Part shown: one piece after another, positions 1-14,416 of the stretch
How the letters are laid out: every line of letters begins with the position of its first letter
How positions within the stretch are numbered: position 1 is the first letter of the stretch
Source: Protonemura montana
Taxonomy: Eukaryota; Arthropoda; Insecta; Plecoptera; Nemouridae
Assembly: GCA_947568835.1 (NCBI GenBank)
Contig: OX387607.1
Coordinates: 14,585,701-14,649,700 of the forward strand
Direction of reading: 5' to 3'
Length of the DNA stretch: 64,000 nt
Notes under the pieces: generated by a model
Told to the model about the DNA's origin: nothing
The model's database searches: none
The model's input: the letters and a program-made list of their open reading frames with translations, nothing else
Position numbers and translations under genes: made by a program

Positions 1-181
1 ACAGTTCAGTTGATTGCGAGTGATTTTCAAACTAAATGGGGAATGTTCGTCTTGGGTTTGGGTTTTAATTTCGAGCAAATATTAAAATGTTTTCTCTCGT
101 TAGGTTGATACAGAAAACCAATGATCCCTTTCCCATCTCTCACACTAAAATTCCCTACTGATCCGATAAAGTAAATGGTTA

Positions 182-210
182 TAATAATAATATAATAATA
201 ATAATATATT
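182..210. repeat. (ATA)n microsatellite
   Basis: A run of ataataataat-type trinucleotides between ggttataataat and tttttattcc. Confidence 0.8.
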
Positions 211-308
211 TTTATTCCATAAGCAACATGAGAATGTTATACCTGTATGACATTCTCATGTAGGAAAAACAGGTTTTGTTATTTTGAGAAGGTTTTTGCT
301 TTTTGGGA

Positions 309-677
309 CCTCAAATAACCTGGAAAGAGCATAGGATCCAGTCAACTGATCTCAAATAACCTGGATAGAGCATAGGATCCAGTCAGCTGATCTCAAATAA
401 CCTAGATAGAGCATAGGATCCAGTCAGCTAATCTCAAATAACCTGGATAGAGCATAGGATCCAGCCAGCTGATCTCGAATAACCTGGATAGAGCCTAGGG
501 TCCAGCCAGCTGATCTCAAATAACCTGGAAAGAGCATAGGATCCAGCCAGCTGATCTCAAATAACCTGGATAGAGCATAGGATCCAGCCAGCTGATCTCA
601 AATAACCTGGATAGAGCATAGGATCCAGTCAGCTGATCTCAAATAACCTGGATAGAGCATAGGATCCAGCCAGCTAA
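309..677 (+). repeat. 41-bp tandem repeat, nine units, inside a dispersed element
   Basis: Units start at about 309, 350, 391, 432, 473, 514, 555, 596 and 637, each beginning tctcaaataacctgg and containing catnggatccagycagct-type sequence. Units differ by a few substitutions. The flank to about 880 (for example gcaacaggtargrgtccc and gagaaaactcaaaa) recurs after the second array at 62517-62804. The array is therefore the variable core of an interspersed element and not a local expansion. No coding capacity. Confidence 0.92.
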
Positions 678-2216
678 ACAAAATTGAAGTCAAATAATCC
701 ATTCATGGCAACAGGTAAGAGTCCCTTAATCCAAGATTTTCCTAAATCCGAGGTGTTCCTATGATTTCGATTCTATTTTAGAGTTTCCAACAGAAGTTTT
801 TTTAACTAATTACAGTGGTAAATACTTTGGAAACACTTAAAAAAAGTTTTTGAGAAAACTCAAAAGCAGGGACTCTCAAGACGGCTGCAGTCGCTTTGAA
901 GTCTTTATTTAGCAATCCAGGTTTTTTGATATCAGTGGCCTGAAAAAAAAAAACGAAAATAAAAGTTCAGAAATTTATTAAACACCGAAATAGCATTACC
1001 TTGAATGGTCTCATGAATTTAGAACAAAAGTTCCTCGCCTTCAATCTAATTTGCATGTTGTTTACCATTCCAAGTCGAAAGACGTCAATCAAATGAGACA
1101 ATTCACAAATCCTGTAAGACACCGACGGGAAGCTAGAAGTGTCTGGATGACACCGCCTGGCAAATTTCATGTTTCCCATGAATTTCTTATCCACTTCTAA
1201 TCGCAGCCATGGTTGCTCGTCAGTGCCTAGTATCGTTCAGATGTGCACAAACTTTTCAGCCTCGAGAATTAGCAGCTCCGTTTGGGAGGCACCCTTAATG
1301 CCATCTGACGCAAGTTGAGCCAGGCTTAAACACTTTGAACCCCCTGCCACCCTGAAATCCTCCCGTCTCCCCCCCGTACACCCGAAATGATCCCCCCCTG
1401 CTACGCATAACAGAAATGTTTGGCATATTTACCCAGTTCTATACGCTTTTATTGCCGTTTTCATTAAGCCCTTATCATAAGGGATTTACGTTCTTTGATG
1501 TTGCTCGTGAACCATTTTTGGGTGTGAGTCTGAGAAGGGTACGAAAGTTGGATAAAATTCAGTCAGTGAATTAAGTGGATAATATTTAATGCATTCACAT
1601 TTCGTCACCTTGAATATGAAGATTTTCTTAAAGAAGGTCAAACTTTTTGACAATTCTCCTCCCTAAAAAAGTAAAATACCATCGATAATTGCCATACTTT
1701 TTATGAAATAAAAGCCTGCTTATTTCTCTATTGACAGCTGCACCACAGTAATATTAATAATGATTTAAAAGCAAATACACTGAAATCGATCAGCTTGTGC
1801 AGAACTGGGGGATGGGTTTCAACACCAAATTAAAATAGACACGGTAAGGATTTTTTGTTGTGATGATAATAAATTCACTAGAAAGGTCAAAGAAGCTATA
1901 GAAATGAAAAAACAGCCCAATAACTTCAATAGAGATGATAGCTTTCAACTAGATAGAGCATGGAGAAAAGTTTTACATCAGAAAAATTGAATAGAGGGTA
2001 TCAGTGAAGAGGTAGAAGAAGTCAGCGCGCAGGATCCAAAAGAAAATATTTCGATAGGTAGATTAAGAACTAAACTTAATGAATAAGGAAATTTGAATAA
2101 TGACCCATTGCGGAAGAACAACCTCGGAAAATTGGCGTTTTTTCCACAATTATAATTTGTTAATTAGTAAAAAAACGCCAACTTGTTCTGGGTCATATTT
2201 TCGAAAATGCAAAAAA
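678..2216. other. Non-coding stretch
   Basis: The first 200 bp belong to the flank of the 41-bp repeat element. Beyond that I see only AT-rich sequence and one short C-rich patch near 1340-1400 (cccccctgctacgc). No supported gene. Confidence 0.5.
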
Positions 2217-2497
2217 TGTTAGTTTTTAGGTTATCAACCCTGATTATTTTATTTAGATGCATATAGGAAGCTCAAACTAGGTAATTGTTTTAATTTTTTT
2301 GTGGTTCTTTTGATATCAGAAAATTGTCAGGACTGCTTTAAGCCTTGAAATCGTAACAAGTACAAGTTACGAAACGTCGACAAATTTAGTTGTTCTTCAC
2401 TTAGCATTCAAAAACCCAGTTTAAAAAGTGTTTGTCAAAACTAGTGCTAAAGTTAGATTAAGTAGACATGAGTCTAAAAACCAGTGTATGCTGAATT
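2217..2497 (+). mobile_element. Hammerhead-like retroelement family, copy 1
   Basis: This copy carries a 5' part shared with the copy at 45586 (ccctgattattt, ttagatgcat, gtggttctttt), then the ribozyme-like segment 2344-2378 with a damaged core (TTGAAATC). It continues with the conserved attcaaaa-cccagttt segment and the 3' end caagactagtgctaaggtta...gagtctaaaaacca. It is one of the two longest copies. It carries no protein-coding frame of its own. Confidence 0.75.
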
Positions 2498-2887
2498 ACA
2501 ATTTCAACGAGTCCCTCGGCATTTTCTCAGATACCCAATCAAGCAGAAATGCAAATTTCTCTAATAAACAACAACATTGTTTGATCCCTTGTTTTCCCAG
2601 CTCCCTTCCCTGTCATCTCATGTGTTTATCAGGCGGGTGCAACTTGACATTGTTGTTTCTTTTTTGCACAACCCGTGGCGAAGTTTCCATCATTCTATTT
2701 TGCACAAAACCAAGTGAAGCTATAAGCTCGGAGATGCAAGGGAATACTATCAAGTCAAATACAATGACAGAAGCTTTTAGTGGATTACTCCCCCATTCTT
2801 GGGCCATGCGGATAGGTTTATCGTCATTACGGGTGTAAACCAGACTTAATTGCTATTATTGTTATCATATAACAAACGTCGACTTTT

Positions 2888-3175
2888 TTATTTACATTTT
2901 CAGTGACATGGACCACTGTCATAGACCACTGTCATAAGATTAAGAAGAAAAGGCTTGGAAGAAGGATTAAAAATATGGACTCATTGGTGGACAGAGTTAC
3001 AGCTGAATAGAATGGGCTGACTCAGAATGCATTTGTGAATATGAAATCATGTAAAATATTTAGAAATAGAGTGTTAGAAATAAGTTAGTTTTAATTATTA
3101 TTAATCACTGTAGAATATGCCACCGAATTTGTAACAATTCTAAGCATGTAATAAAGTTTCATTTATTCATTCATT
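2888..3175 (+). mobile_element. Possible 3' end of a LINE-type insertion with ATTC tail
   Basis: The stretch ends in AATAAAG (3150-3156) followed by tttcatttattcattcatt, a short ATTC-like tail such as some non-LTR elements carry. A short frame upstream (KKRLGRRIKNMDSLVDRV) is not recognised. No second copy is in the window. Confidence 0.2.
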
Positions 3176-4829
3176 ATACGGAGAATGACAATAATTAAAA
3201 GAAAAAGAAAAAATATAATTCAAGGGTTTTGAATTTCCTGAGTAAAAATCAACATTATTTTCCCGACCTTTCGTAACTTACCTTTGACTTTTCTTCGATA
3301 CCAAAGAAACGATCAAACCAAACAATTATCTTGTCAAAGATATGCATTCCGAATCTATTCTAAATGCATTTCAATGCGACAAAGCAAATATATTTTTCAA
3401 TGGAGCGCTAAGAACCTAAAGGCCGTTAATTTGGTTTTTGGTTTGTAACAGTTAATACGAATATTATATATTTTTTTAACGGTATGTTAACTATAGTATA
3501 CTTAACGTCCCACTGAAGAACTGGCTCTAACCAATCCGACATTATCTCAACAAATTACCTTCTGTTGAACGCAGACAAAGAAACATTAATCCAAATACAA
3601 TAACAAATATGTTATGAAAAGAAAAAAAATACGTGTAATTCTAAATCGTGACAAGCTTTTACTCGTAAATATGTACGGCTTGTTAATTATTTACACGCGA
3701 ATTAATTACGCCCAGCGTGTCTGTGCGACATGAATTTATTTAAATCCATATTAATTTCAGCAATCCAACTCTACCATATAGTCGATTATTTAAACCACTT
3801 TGTAATTAATAATTTTAATTACAAAACGTGATTTATATTTGAGAATAGTAATTCGTACGCTCACTTGAATGTAGCCTGGATTATCGTACTAACTATGTGT
3901 CGCCGTGCACCTCTCATTTAGAATGCATTTTAATCTCGTCGTTACTCCGCTCTACAGTACCTACAGAGAGTAGGTACACAATGCATTTCCGTTGCCAATC
4001 TAATCAGTTAATCTTCTCGTTTCGTGACCCCGATCAGTCATCGCAAGTTTTCAGCAAGTAGTTTGTTTTGTAATGAATGTACTTACGATCTCTGCCCGTT
4101 TAATTGGTGTGATTACTCGCTTGGTAGTGCATTCCTCGACGGATGTTGGCGACAGATGTCGATCAAGTTAGACTGGTGACCCTGGATTTCAAGGGACCTA
4201 GAAATCAGGTCGTCATGTCTTTCCAGGGAAAAAAACGTCAAAATAGACCCTTTATGCGAATCGGAAACGTCGTATTCATTTAGGGACTTATTTAGAAATT
4301 GTGTATTTTTTTATTATTGGGAATTATGTTGGATTGCCGAAGTTGTTTCTACGCTCGCGGGAGCAACTTAAGTTAGACTGTGGATGAGCGTAGTTATTTA
4401 TTTGTTTTCAATTATAGGCGAAGTAAGGCATGTACAAGTATCTAGTTTTTTTACTAAAAGTTTAGAAATTATAAAATAATCCTGAAAAAAAAACCACTAC
4501 TCTTCAATGCAATGCAATACTTGCAAATGTACTGTACACTTTTTAAGAACTTGATGTTTAGTTCCAGACGGTTTGTATTTCTGTATCTGTTTGAAGAGGC
4601 TCCAATGGGACTGTCTTCCCATGCGGCAGGCTTTCCTTGGACTCAGACATGTTCCCGATAGAGATGTACTTGAAGAGAAAGGCATATTTCGGAGCAAAGA
4701 GACTTTCAATGGGCTTTCTTTGTGAACGTTATGAAAGATAACATTTGAATTTGTACCAAATTTGAGTAAACAACTCACAAGTTTCGTTCCTAGTAAGCAG
4801 GTAACGTCAAACAATTTTAACACTCCATT

Positions 4830-4886
4830 ATTATGGTTTTTAGACGTATGTCTACTTAATCTAACCTTAGCACAATAGTTTTTTTT
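4830..4886 (-). mobile_element. Hammerhead-like retroelement family, 3'-end fragment
   Basis: On the minus strand this reads gtgctaaggttagattaag, then tagacat and gtctaaaaaccat, which is the conserved 3' end of the family. The ribozyme-like and 5' parts are missing, as expected for a severely 5'-truncated insertion. Confidence 0.65.
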
Positions 4887-4889
4887 CAA

Positions 4890-7800
4890 TCCTAAACCAT
4901 TTATTTCTGACAAAGCTTAATTTAAAATGCCGTTTTTTTCCTCTCTAATTCCCACTTTCGCATTCAGTACCAGTTTCAGTGTACCTACAGTTGGTACATG
5001 TTAAGTACTCTGTCTGTCGACAAAAAGTCCCCTACCGAGCGTTGAACGTTGCCGCTAATTCCAGATAATGCGATCTTGGTTATCATTGGAGCCTGCCGTT
5101 GAATAATTGACACGATATTTGGTTTTTGGATACCCAAAGGAAAACGTTCACCGTTAATGTTCAACAGAATGGAATAATTTCATATTGTTGGTACGCGATA
5201 AAACGCTGTGACAAAGACAGGGGCTTCAGAGCTTAAAAAAACAGAAGTGAAAGGAGTACCAAAGGGAATTATTGTTTGTTCATTATTGTCAATTAGGAAC
5301 AGCCCTCTGGTAATTGAGTATGTAGCTCCATTCTCCTTAGAGGAAACGCTATCTTAAAATTCTCTCACAAGCTGCTTGATTTTATGCCAGACTGAAATCT
5401 TACAAGGAGCACAAGTTCAAAAGAAAAATTCAGATGACTAATGCATAATACATTTAGAAAATAGAGAAGCCAAAGTGCTGGGAAAAGAGGCAAGGTTTTA
5501 CTTTTCACTGTAAATTGCAGATGCCATGTAGGTACAGCACCTGCATTATTATTTCAAACAAAAATACAAACCCTCGCTGTCCGATACGAATATGTCAAAA
5601 AAAAAAAAACTCCACTCTATTCTATCGAGTGCTAACTAGTCATTCGTCCAAAACACCGATCTCTCAATAAATAATAAACAGTTTCGTGTTTTGAAACTCT
5701 CCGACCAGGCACTCTTTGGGCGAAAGAGACCCATGGCCGGGCAATGAATCAGCTTTACTGGCAGTCGCAACTGTATGCCCCACACCAATTTGCACCGGGT
5801 TTTGAGAGGGAGTGAATTGTTACCACCCATCCGTCACTCGGGTTCCGTTTCCCACGCCAGGGACCAATCAAATCTGGGTTGCCTACCGGATGTGCCATTA
5901 ATTTGGACGCAATTCTATCGGAACGAATCCGATGCGTTCGCATTCATTAGGTACCTGAGCGTTTATACCGTCGGACGGTGTCAGTGTGTAAGTCCTTGTG
6001 AATTTAACGTGTTGCCACTAAACATTGATAAATGGTTTGCTGCACGTAAATATTCAAAAATTATTGTTTGGAAATTTTAAAGTTGATGATATTTTCAGAT
6101 GTGGACCATTGAAATTGTTTCCGAGGGGTATATCACGACATTTTCTATCATTAATTTGTCTTTGTACTTAAAATACATTTGTCTTTATTCCCCTGGGCCT
6201 AGTGTGGTCATTTATAACATTGGTATTACTGTCAGCAGCACCGTGCTGACTAGCACCACCAAAGCACCAAGCAGTAACCCCGACGAAGAGCAGCAGTTAA
6301 AACCTCCCTTATTAGTTTTACCCAGTTTTAGATACTTACTAAAAATTTTCCAGAAGATCTTCAATGGAAAAGAGCTTTTTAATTGATTAAACAGTTTATA
6401 CCAATCCCAAATATTACAAAAACAATGTATTTTTGTCCCTTAATCCTCCGGGAAAAAATGTGAAGCCACTAAAACTCCCTTAATAAGGAAAATTTGCAAC
6501 GCTTCCTGCATTTGGTTGCTTTATGCTCACTGCATTAAGATGATCAACTCAAACGTAGCATTGGTTTTAAACAGCCGATCCCGATTGGAGGTAATATAAT
6601 ACCACCAGTCGTATTAAGAAGCACCACTAAAGCATCGCAAATCTCCAGGTAAAGCTTCTGGAATGATTGTTGATAGAAAGATGTCCCATTCATCGAAAGG
6701 CACGAAACGTGTTGTGTCACTTCAAGCCGAACGACTGCGATTGGCGGGGCCTGTCAGATCAATCTGTTGTCGGTAAAATTCACTTGAACGCTCCACAAAT
6801 CGAATAGAAGGCAACATGAAAATCAATACAACAAACAAGCGGAACAATTGCGCTACCGAATGCAACAAGCGAGTGTCGAAAATCATCTCTGAATATTAAT
6901 GAATACGCGATTATGTACATTGTGAGAACCTTTGAGCGTTTGCTGCTCATCCAAACGAAAGGTTAGTGCAAAATTCAAAATGGAAGACGAAGAAGAAGAA
7001 GAGTGTGCTGAATTAATATTAGAAGCAACGTCATTGTCATCGTTAAAATACCAGGAACTAACTCTTAGTACTTTTGTTGCGATATCAATGGGTAAATACA
7101 GACAGACATTTTCTCTGGAGGAGAAACGAGAATTCTTTAGTCTCTAGAAGCAATCATAAAACTACGAATACTTTTATTTTTATTAAATCTTGTGATTTTA
7201 TTGGAAGTTGAGAGTAAGGTTATTGTTTTATTCAACATTTTGGGCCACTCTGAGATTGCTGTGTACGTGATATACTCTTTTAATTGTGAGATGACCAAAT
7301 GTGAATGTCTAAATGGTTTTGCTTAAAAACACTTTGAAATAACAACTGAAAATAAAAAATCAGCCTCAAGCTTAATCAGAATTAACTAAATTGTTACATC
7401 AATTATATAAAGTATCAAAACAGATCTAAACTAAATCTTTTTACCAGTAATTAGACCGCTCATGTCAAACCTTGTGGCAAGATGAGTGTGTTCCTCGTCA
7501 GAGAACATCATTTAAAGCCAAAACGATTCTTCAGAAAAAAAAAACTAGCGAGTCTACGTTTACTTAAATAGAATGTACCTATACTACGTTTTGAAACTCA
7601 TCAATCTTGCTAGGTTGAGGCATGTGGCAGGATTTCATTGAACCCGCCTGTCGCAGTTTGGGATGTTATGAATACATTTGCATATCGGTGACAATGCGTT
7701 CGTCACCAGAGCTAGGTTAAAGACGGCTCATAGGAGTAAGCGGGCCACTCAAATGCAACGAGCTGCGAGCAGGAATAGCGTCCTTTGCATAAGCCCAAGA

Positions 7801-9110
7801 TATTCAATGCGCCTAAATGAGCGGAAAGTATTTTCCATTCTGTTTCTAGTTCATGGGTGGATTTATAACAGGGAATGTGAAGTCATTGAATGCATTTTCT
7901 TTTTTATTTCAGTGTGGATTTACCGAGTGTTTAATAGTAAAGTATGCGATTTTAAACGTGGGATTGGCATATCGGCATAAAAGAGTTGTAATAAGTCTGT
8001 TGGTTGGTGTATGTGAACGAATTCTAACCTCTCAGTCTCTAAACAAGTCATACAGGGAAAAAGTTTGCGCTGTATCGATAAAATATAGTTTTAGTTTATG
8101 CCCCGTAGCTATAAAAATGATAAGGAAATAACAGACGGTGTTTTCAGATTTTCAGGGTAAAACTCTACTTCACCAAATCCCAATTACGCGACTTTTGAGG
8201 ATGCCAAATAATTGAAACTTATCCGCGTTGCTCAATAGACCTATTATTTAAGAAAACACAACTTTTCAGAAAGTTTAATCTTACATTTTAGTAGAAGTTT
8301 TGGTCAGAAAGTATTTTAAAAATGAACCTTACTTCCGTGCACTTTGAAAGGATGGCGTCAAAAATTCTTAAGATGAACTTCTCCACGCTATCGGAAAACA
8401 TGTTGATGCTCACAACTTTTTGCCATCAAAGTTTGCAGCACAATGTTGACTTTCAAAAGGCAGAGAAAAAAAAAACTTGTCAAAGATGGAATTCATATGG
8501 AATAAAGTATGTGTAGGTAGGTATGTTTAATAACAGTCTGCGGTATACAGTCCCAGTGAATCAAATTTAAGTTTGAAAACTTTTGTGTCAACCTTCGGAT
8601 GTATACGGATTGTGTCCTCCTTTTAAATAAATTGTTAGAGCAGTGACAGACTCGATCCTTGCGTCACCATACGTGCACCATCTAGCTGTCTCTGAAAGTC
8701 TTTGTCATCGTCTTCATTTTCTAGCCGATGGACCAAATGTTACTTAAACTAAACGAAATTACAGCTGTGTTTTAAATTAATGTATGATTTTAGTTTGCTC
8801 TTTGTTCATTTATAAGTTAATTCTAATTATTTATTTACACGTCCAGCTCCCTGGATGTCTGAGACCCCTGGATAAACTTAGAGTTCTTTCAATTGCACTT
8901 TGGGCAGTTTTTTTTCTTTTTGGGTCTACGTCGTCCCAAGAAGGTACACCCATCAAGTTGTTCTTATAATGAGTTTTGATCACTAAAACTTCTTTCGTTT
9001 CGCTCTGTAAAGATTTTACCATAGGAAAAATTATAACCGAGTTCAACATAAGAATTCGTTTACAAAATATGTAGGTATTAAATAATTTGAAAGGAAGCTA
9101 GACTGGAAAA
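4890..9110. other. Non-coding stretch, no supported gene
   Basis: Open frames up to about 100 codons (5775-6080, 7678-7980) have no recognisable domain, and overlapping frames on both strands are equally long. An acceptor-like ttcttttttatttcag ends at 7913 but no donor pairs with it. Confidence 0.5.
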
Positions 9111-9114
9111 ATGT

Positions 9115-9190
9115 GCAACCGAACCGGAATACGAACCTGGGACCTCCCAATTGCCGGTCCGGACACACATTCCAGCTTTCGCGGGGCTAG
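9115..9190 (-). mobile_element. tRNA-like SINE fragment
   Basis: On the minus strand, gaggtcccaggttcgtattc contains a B-box-like GGTTCGTATTCC in a tRNA-like context. An upstream tagccccgcgaaagctgg could be a degraded A box. No tRNA cloverleaf can be completed, so I call it a tRNA-derived relic, not a tRNA gene. Confidence 0.4.
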
Positions 9191-12100
9191 GATAAGGGAT
9201 CCCCTTAATGGGGAAAAAGCCGAGGTGACTCATATGGACGAGTTCGTCAATGGCCACAGGACAGAATGGTCATTTGATTTTTTTTAAATCTTGAATGGTT
9301 GACCGACCTTTAGACCGATGTTTCCATGCAAAACATGGGGTTTAGGGGCAGCTATGCTAGAACTCAAAACTTAAGTAATAATGCACCGAAAAAGAGGTAG
9401 CCATGGCCGGTAAACTAAAAATAAAACACACGCTTAATTTTTGCGAGCAATGAAATCAAGCTCGCTCTATTTAGCACGTACATTTTTTATTAATTTTTGT
9501 TTGCCTAAATTTTATATTCTCTTTGATCCATTGCATGATATTGCAGGAAAGAATCTTGGTAAATAACTTTTATATAATTGGTATCGGCCAATTAATTAAA
9601 AAATTAAAATACATTTCAGTTATTGTGCCAGCAGAATATTTTAAGCAGCTCTCAATTGCTATAAATATTTTATATTACTAGTCATATACTTGTTTTCTTT
9701 TTATTTTCTTTTTTTACATCTCACGGCTTGAAAGAATATTTGTTTTAACACAACAACTACTGCAACAACAAAAAGCTTGAATTGAAATCCACTCTGAGCT
9801 TGCAATGGCAATATTTTGCTAAGCTCAAAGAATTCTAACAAAACAGGCATCATTTTAAACAGCCAAGAAGCAAAGAAACTGGACAGAAACGACTTCAAAG
9901 TAAAACAATAGGCGTGCAGAAAATAAGAGATGAATTCCTCAAGATTCAACTGAAGTGACAAGATAATATAAACTATCTTTGATCTTTCAATATCTTCAGG
10001 AATAAAAACTAGTTGATTGATTGATTGATTGATTGATTGATTTCTTGCTCATTTCATAAGTTAAACAATAAATTGTTGCTATTATGAGCTCACAATGACT
10101 TAAAAACACCATTAATACACATTCTTAGTCTATTTGCGAGATGGATCGCTAATATTTAGCATATTTTTCATATGAACCAAACCAAAACAAAGGTTTCTAT
10201 TCGTAGACAGCTTTGAACATCGAACTGACCTACATCTATCTCGTCAAAATGATATAAATGTTACCCGCTTGTTCGCTGTCGAGAGTGATTGGTGTGGCCC
10301 AGCCAAACGATGGATTGATTGCTCCCTACGCCGTGTACAGCTGTGGAAAGCTGACCAGTCCACGTTTGGTCCCGACAAGCCGCTGGAAACGAGCGAGATA
10401 ATAAGAATCCACATAACTCACTTCCAAGCTAGAAGACGGCTAAAAGGAAAGCAAACAGCACAGCTGATTTGAGATGATATTCGATATCGAGTTGCGGACC
10501 AATTTATCAAGTTGAAAAATGAAAATATGGGTTACCTTTTTAATAATGAAATAAGTAATAAAGTAATGAAGTGTGTAGGTACCTGTGATTTCAATTGTGT
10601 GTGTGTTCTTTTGTACAACCAAAGACAATACACCTGGTATTTTATAATAAGTAGCTGTTGTAAGTGTTGTAAGTAATAACTTGAAAGTTGAAGAAAAATA
10701 AGTGTAATAAGTTGTAAGTAAGTGTTTTATATACAGCGAGCAGTTCTAGTTAACTCAAATTTAGTTTCTGTCTTGTGGAACTTGGGACATATCTTACAAC
10801 GTGATAGAAGAGTTCAGAACTGCATACTGAAAAAGTCAGTTGCAGGTCAAAAAGCTGGGATTATTCAACTTAAATGGACGGAAAATAAATTTAAATTTAA
10901 ATCATTTAACACATTTTTTTGTCTAAAGTAATAAATTAAATCAGTAAACACCCTATTTGCAGGTACGTGGATAGGTGGTTAGGTGGGTAATTGGGTGGTT
11001 AAAGGGTGGGTGGGTAGGTAGGCGAGTAGGGGCATGTGGAAAATAACAATTTTGCGAAACGAGTTTTTGGTTTGCGGAAATCCTGTCCGATAGCTTGCGA
11101 CCAGTGGAAATAAACTAATGCATTGATTTTATTAGCATTACACGTACGCCGCTCTGTTTGCTCTGTTCGAGGAAGTAATTATATTTTATGTAGACTTGAT
11201 GATTGACAATTATAACATTATGCAGGATAGATCTGGGCGGTGGTCACTGGCACAGGTGGTACCGGAAAAGCCCGCGTATACTGAAAAATAAATAGCTTTT
11301 CCATAAAAAAGACACGAATCGGATATACAAATCTAGTTGAATTCTTAAATTTTGTAACGGATATGATTTATAAACAAAGTCTAGGATTGTTCAGTTTGTA
11401 ATTGGCCTAAACACAAAATGTGTTAGCTTAACAATTTTCCAACTGACATAAACAGGTATTGAAAAAATAAGTTTTGGATCTATTTAGATAGTTTTTTTTT
11501 CGAAAACGTTACCTGAGTAGTTTCAGCTGCTGTTTAAAATTACGTGATTTCTGTAACGAATGTGTAATTAGGAATATTTACAGAAATTGCATTTTTTTGG
11601 CAATAAATGTGTATACATTTTTTTTTCCAAAATGTCACTTCATTCGAAACTTAAACTTATCTTAGATATTGTATGGAATTTTGATTTGTTTACCATCATA
11701 GCCAAGATAACCGCGTCGTAGCATTTCAAGCGGACTGTTTTTAAAACTCTGCCCGGCGTTACATTATCTACCCGCTCAGCGACGCATTGTAATGGATTTT
11801 TTTAGTACAAAATTTACCGTTATACCAATGGTAATTTAACGACATACAGCACAAGTACAAATCATCTAAAGAATATTCAAATTTACAACAAAAACCTCAA
11901 AGCAAATCCGTTTTTTTTTTTTCTTATAAATGTAACTTTTAATGATTAATTTGATTTGCTTACAAGGAAAACTTAGGTCACAGGTCTGCTATGCTAAAAA
12001 AAATGTACCGCTATGTCGAAAATCGATGTCGACTGTCAGAACAACCCTCAAAGAGTATCCACTTATTACGTAGAAGAGAAAACAATAGACCAGCGCAGAC

Positions 12101-13212
12101 ATCTCAACCCAAACATACCCAAGAACAATAAGGGATCTGTATCCAGAAGGTTGAGTTAAGTTGGTATCAGCATGAATCCTTGACGCTCCCACTTGAGCGC
12201 CTTGTTGTCATCTCGGTAGTGAAGACACACAAGTACCAACCCCTCGGCGACAGAAGCAGCGAGGGGTGCACAACATCAAGGGCGTCCTTAGAGCTGCACA
12301 CAAAATAACCTATCATTTGCAGGTGGTATTTTACACCCGACGTTGCTCTCAATCAACAATCGTCTGGAGTTGTGTGATGTTTGTTATTTTAAGTAAACAG
12401 AAATCTGACAAAATTGAAGCAGCAGTTGAAGAAGTATTTTTCGGTTATGATTGATTGTTGTTGGCGTACTGTTGTTAGTCAGCATAAACAAAAAACGCTT
12501 CCAATCTTTAACGAAATGGTAAATACATTTAATTTTTAACGAAAAACTTAAAAATAAAATAAAGAGAATATATTTTTATTTAAAAAAATATTTTATATAC
12601 AAAAATATAATCTAAAATACTCGTCTTATAGATTAGAACTCTTTTGTTTGCTCCATGCGCTTTTCAAATCTTAAAAAGACGAACAAAACTAAAAAAAAAA
12701 AAACTAAAAATACTTGCTTTACATACTTTCAGAATTAAATTATTGCATGGTTATAAAAACGGATGACCTAGTTGCGAAAGAACTTTGGGAAAAGTTACTC
12801 TCCGTGCGCTAACCTGAGATATACCAGACACCCGATGATAAGTCGGTATTATTTCATATAGGTTGGCAAAGAAAAAAAATAGGAGAACGAGAGCCCCGTG
12901 GCGATAAACTGTGCCATTTATCAAATCGTGTTTTATGCTATTTAACAGTTTAATCTATAGTGTACGTCGTTTATCAATCAGTCGCGTTGAAAAACGCATG
13001 TACAAACCGTTATTTATTAACCCCCAGTGCAAATAACTTCACATTCCTGCGCTGACGCTTGAAGGTGTTCTGTTTCCAATTATCAAACATGCCCTATCAC
13101 ACTGTTAGGCTTAACTAGGCGTTAGCAAGGGTTTCATTAAAAAAGAACAGTTTTAGTTCAATTGACATTCAATGTATTTAATTAATGTTATAATGAATGC
13201 TTGGTAGGATTG
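9191..13212. other. Non-coding stretch
   Basis: Contains the TTGA microsatellite and a G-rich ggtgg/gggtgggtaggtagg patch near 10975-11035. No frame here looks like a real protein. Confidence 0.5.
10013..10042. repeat. (TTGA)n microsatellite
   Basis: Seven uninterrupted ttga units follow aaaactag. Confidence 0.9.
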
Positions 13213-13432
13213 CGTTTTGAATGCTAAGTGAAGAACAATTAAATTTCCTAGTGTTTTGTGACTGTTAATTTATCAAGGGTGAAAGCAGTTCTTGATAAAG
13301 TAACAGGTACAAGTTACAAAATGTTGGGAGATATTGTTGTTCTTCACTTAGCATTCAAAACCCAGTTTAAATAGTTTTTGTCAAAACTAGGGCTAAGTTT
13401 AAGTAAAGGAGACATGAGTTTAAAAACAGTTA
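13213..13432. mobile_element. Hammerhead-like retroelement family, fold-back copy
   Basis: The left arm (ttttgaatgctaagtgaaga) and the right arm (tcttcacttagcattcaaaa) are inverted, with the ribozyme-like sequence in both orientations between them. The plus-oriented part at about 13290-13326 reads cttgataaagtaac, then aagttacaaaatgtt, so its core is mutated. The 3' tail follows only the right arm and ends at gacatgagtttaaaaac. Confidence 0.75.
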
Positions 13433-14416
13433 TGCTAGATAGGTTACTTTTGTCAATATTTAACAACGATATTTTTGTGTTTACTGCGTCGCTCAGTCCC
13501 ACCAAACTGCAATTTTTTAGGACAATAATGAAATTGTAACTACAAGTGTAACTACAGTGTAACTAAAGTGTAACTACTACATGAAGACGGCAGTAAAATA
13601 TATTAATTGGAGAAAATCTACATTGAGCAAGTACTTATTCTCATTGCTGAGGTACAGTGAACATTATTGGACATTAGAATCTGAATTAATAATCAAAGAC
13701 TTAAATTAAAATAATTAAACTAAGTGTCGCTTTAATTTTTAACAACCGAATTACCTCTTACCTTTTATTTGATTTTTTGTGTGAACTTGAATGCACAACG
13801 AAAGTCTGAGCTCATTTAGAAATGCAATTGGAACTTCTGAAAGATTTTAGCCATCTGTGTGGAAATTGCATTAGGATTTGTTGAAAACCTGACAAGTTGC
13901 ATTAGTTAAAATGCTTCGCTTTCTGAACGTAACTTAAATTTGAAAAGGATATGATCGTTGTGCGATTTAGTTGAACGATTTAGTTCGAAAAGCATCATTG
14001 TTTTCAAGCAGTTTACTGTTTTTGTGTTTTTGTGCAAATCTTCTAGGCTAGGTGTTTTTCAAGCATAATAGCCAAAAAAACATGAATGTTTGTAATTTTT
14101 CTCTGTGAATGTGGAGACATTAAAATTTAAAACAATCTTAAAACAATCGTTATCTATAAGAAACATATCAAATGCTAACATTTAATTTTTAGATTTAACG
14201 ATAGCCTTCTTTAGTGTAATATAGCTAGAATAATGTTAGACATTGCATGTTGGTCTATTTAGCTGCAAGGAAGTGTGTATAAAAGTATTTATAACTAACG
14301 TGTATTCTTTTCCACACGCCTTATTTATAACCAAAAACTTTTATTCCAGCTATTGCTCGTGAAGGTGTATCATAAAAGTTCAGAATTCAATTACCTTCTC
14401 TCTTTCTCTCTTCCAG

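Noticed and set aside
300-680. CRISPR-like array
   Set aside because: The 41-bp units are contiguous tandem copies without unique spacers, in a eukaryotic setting.
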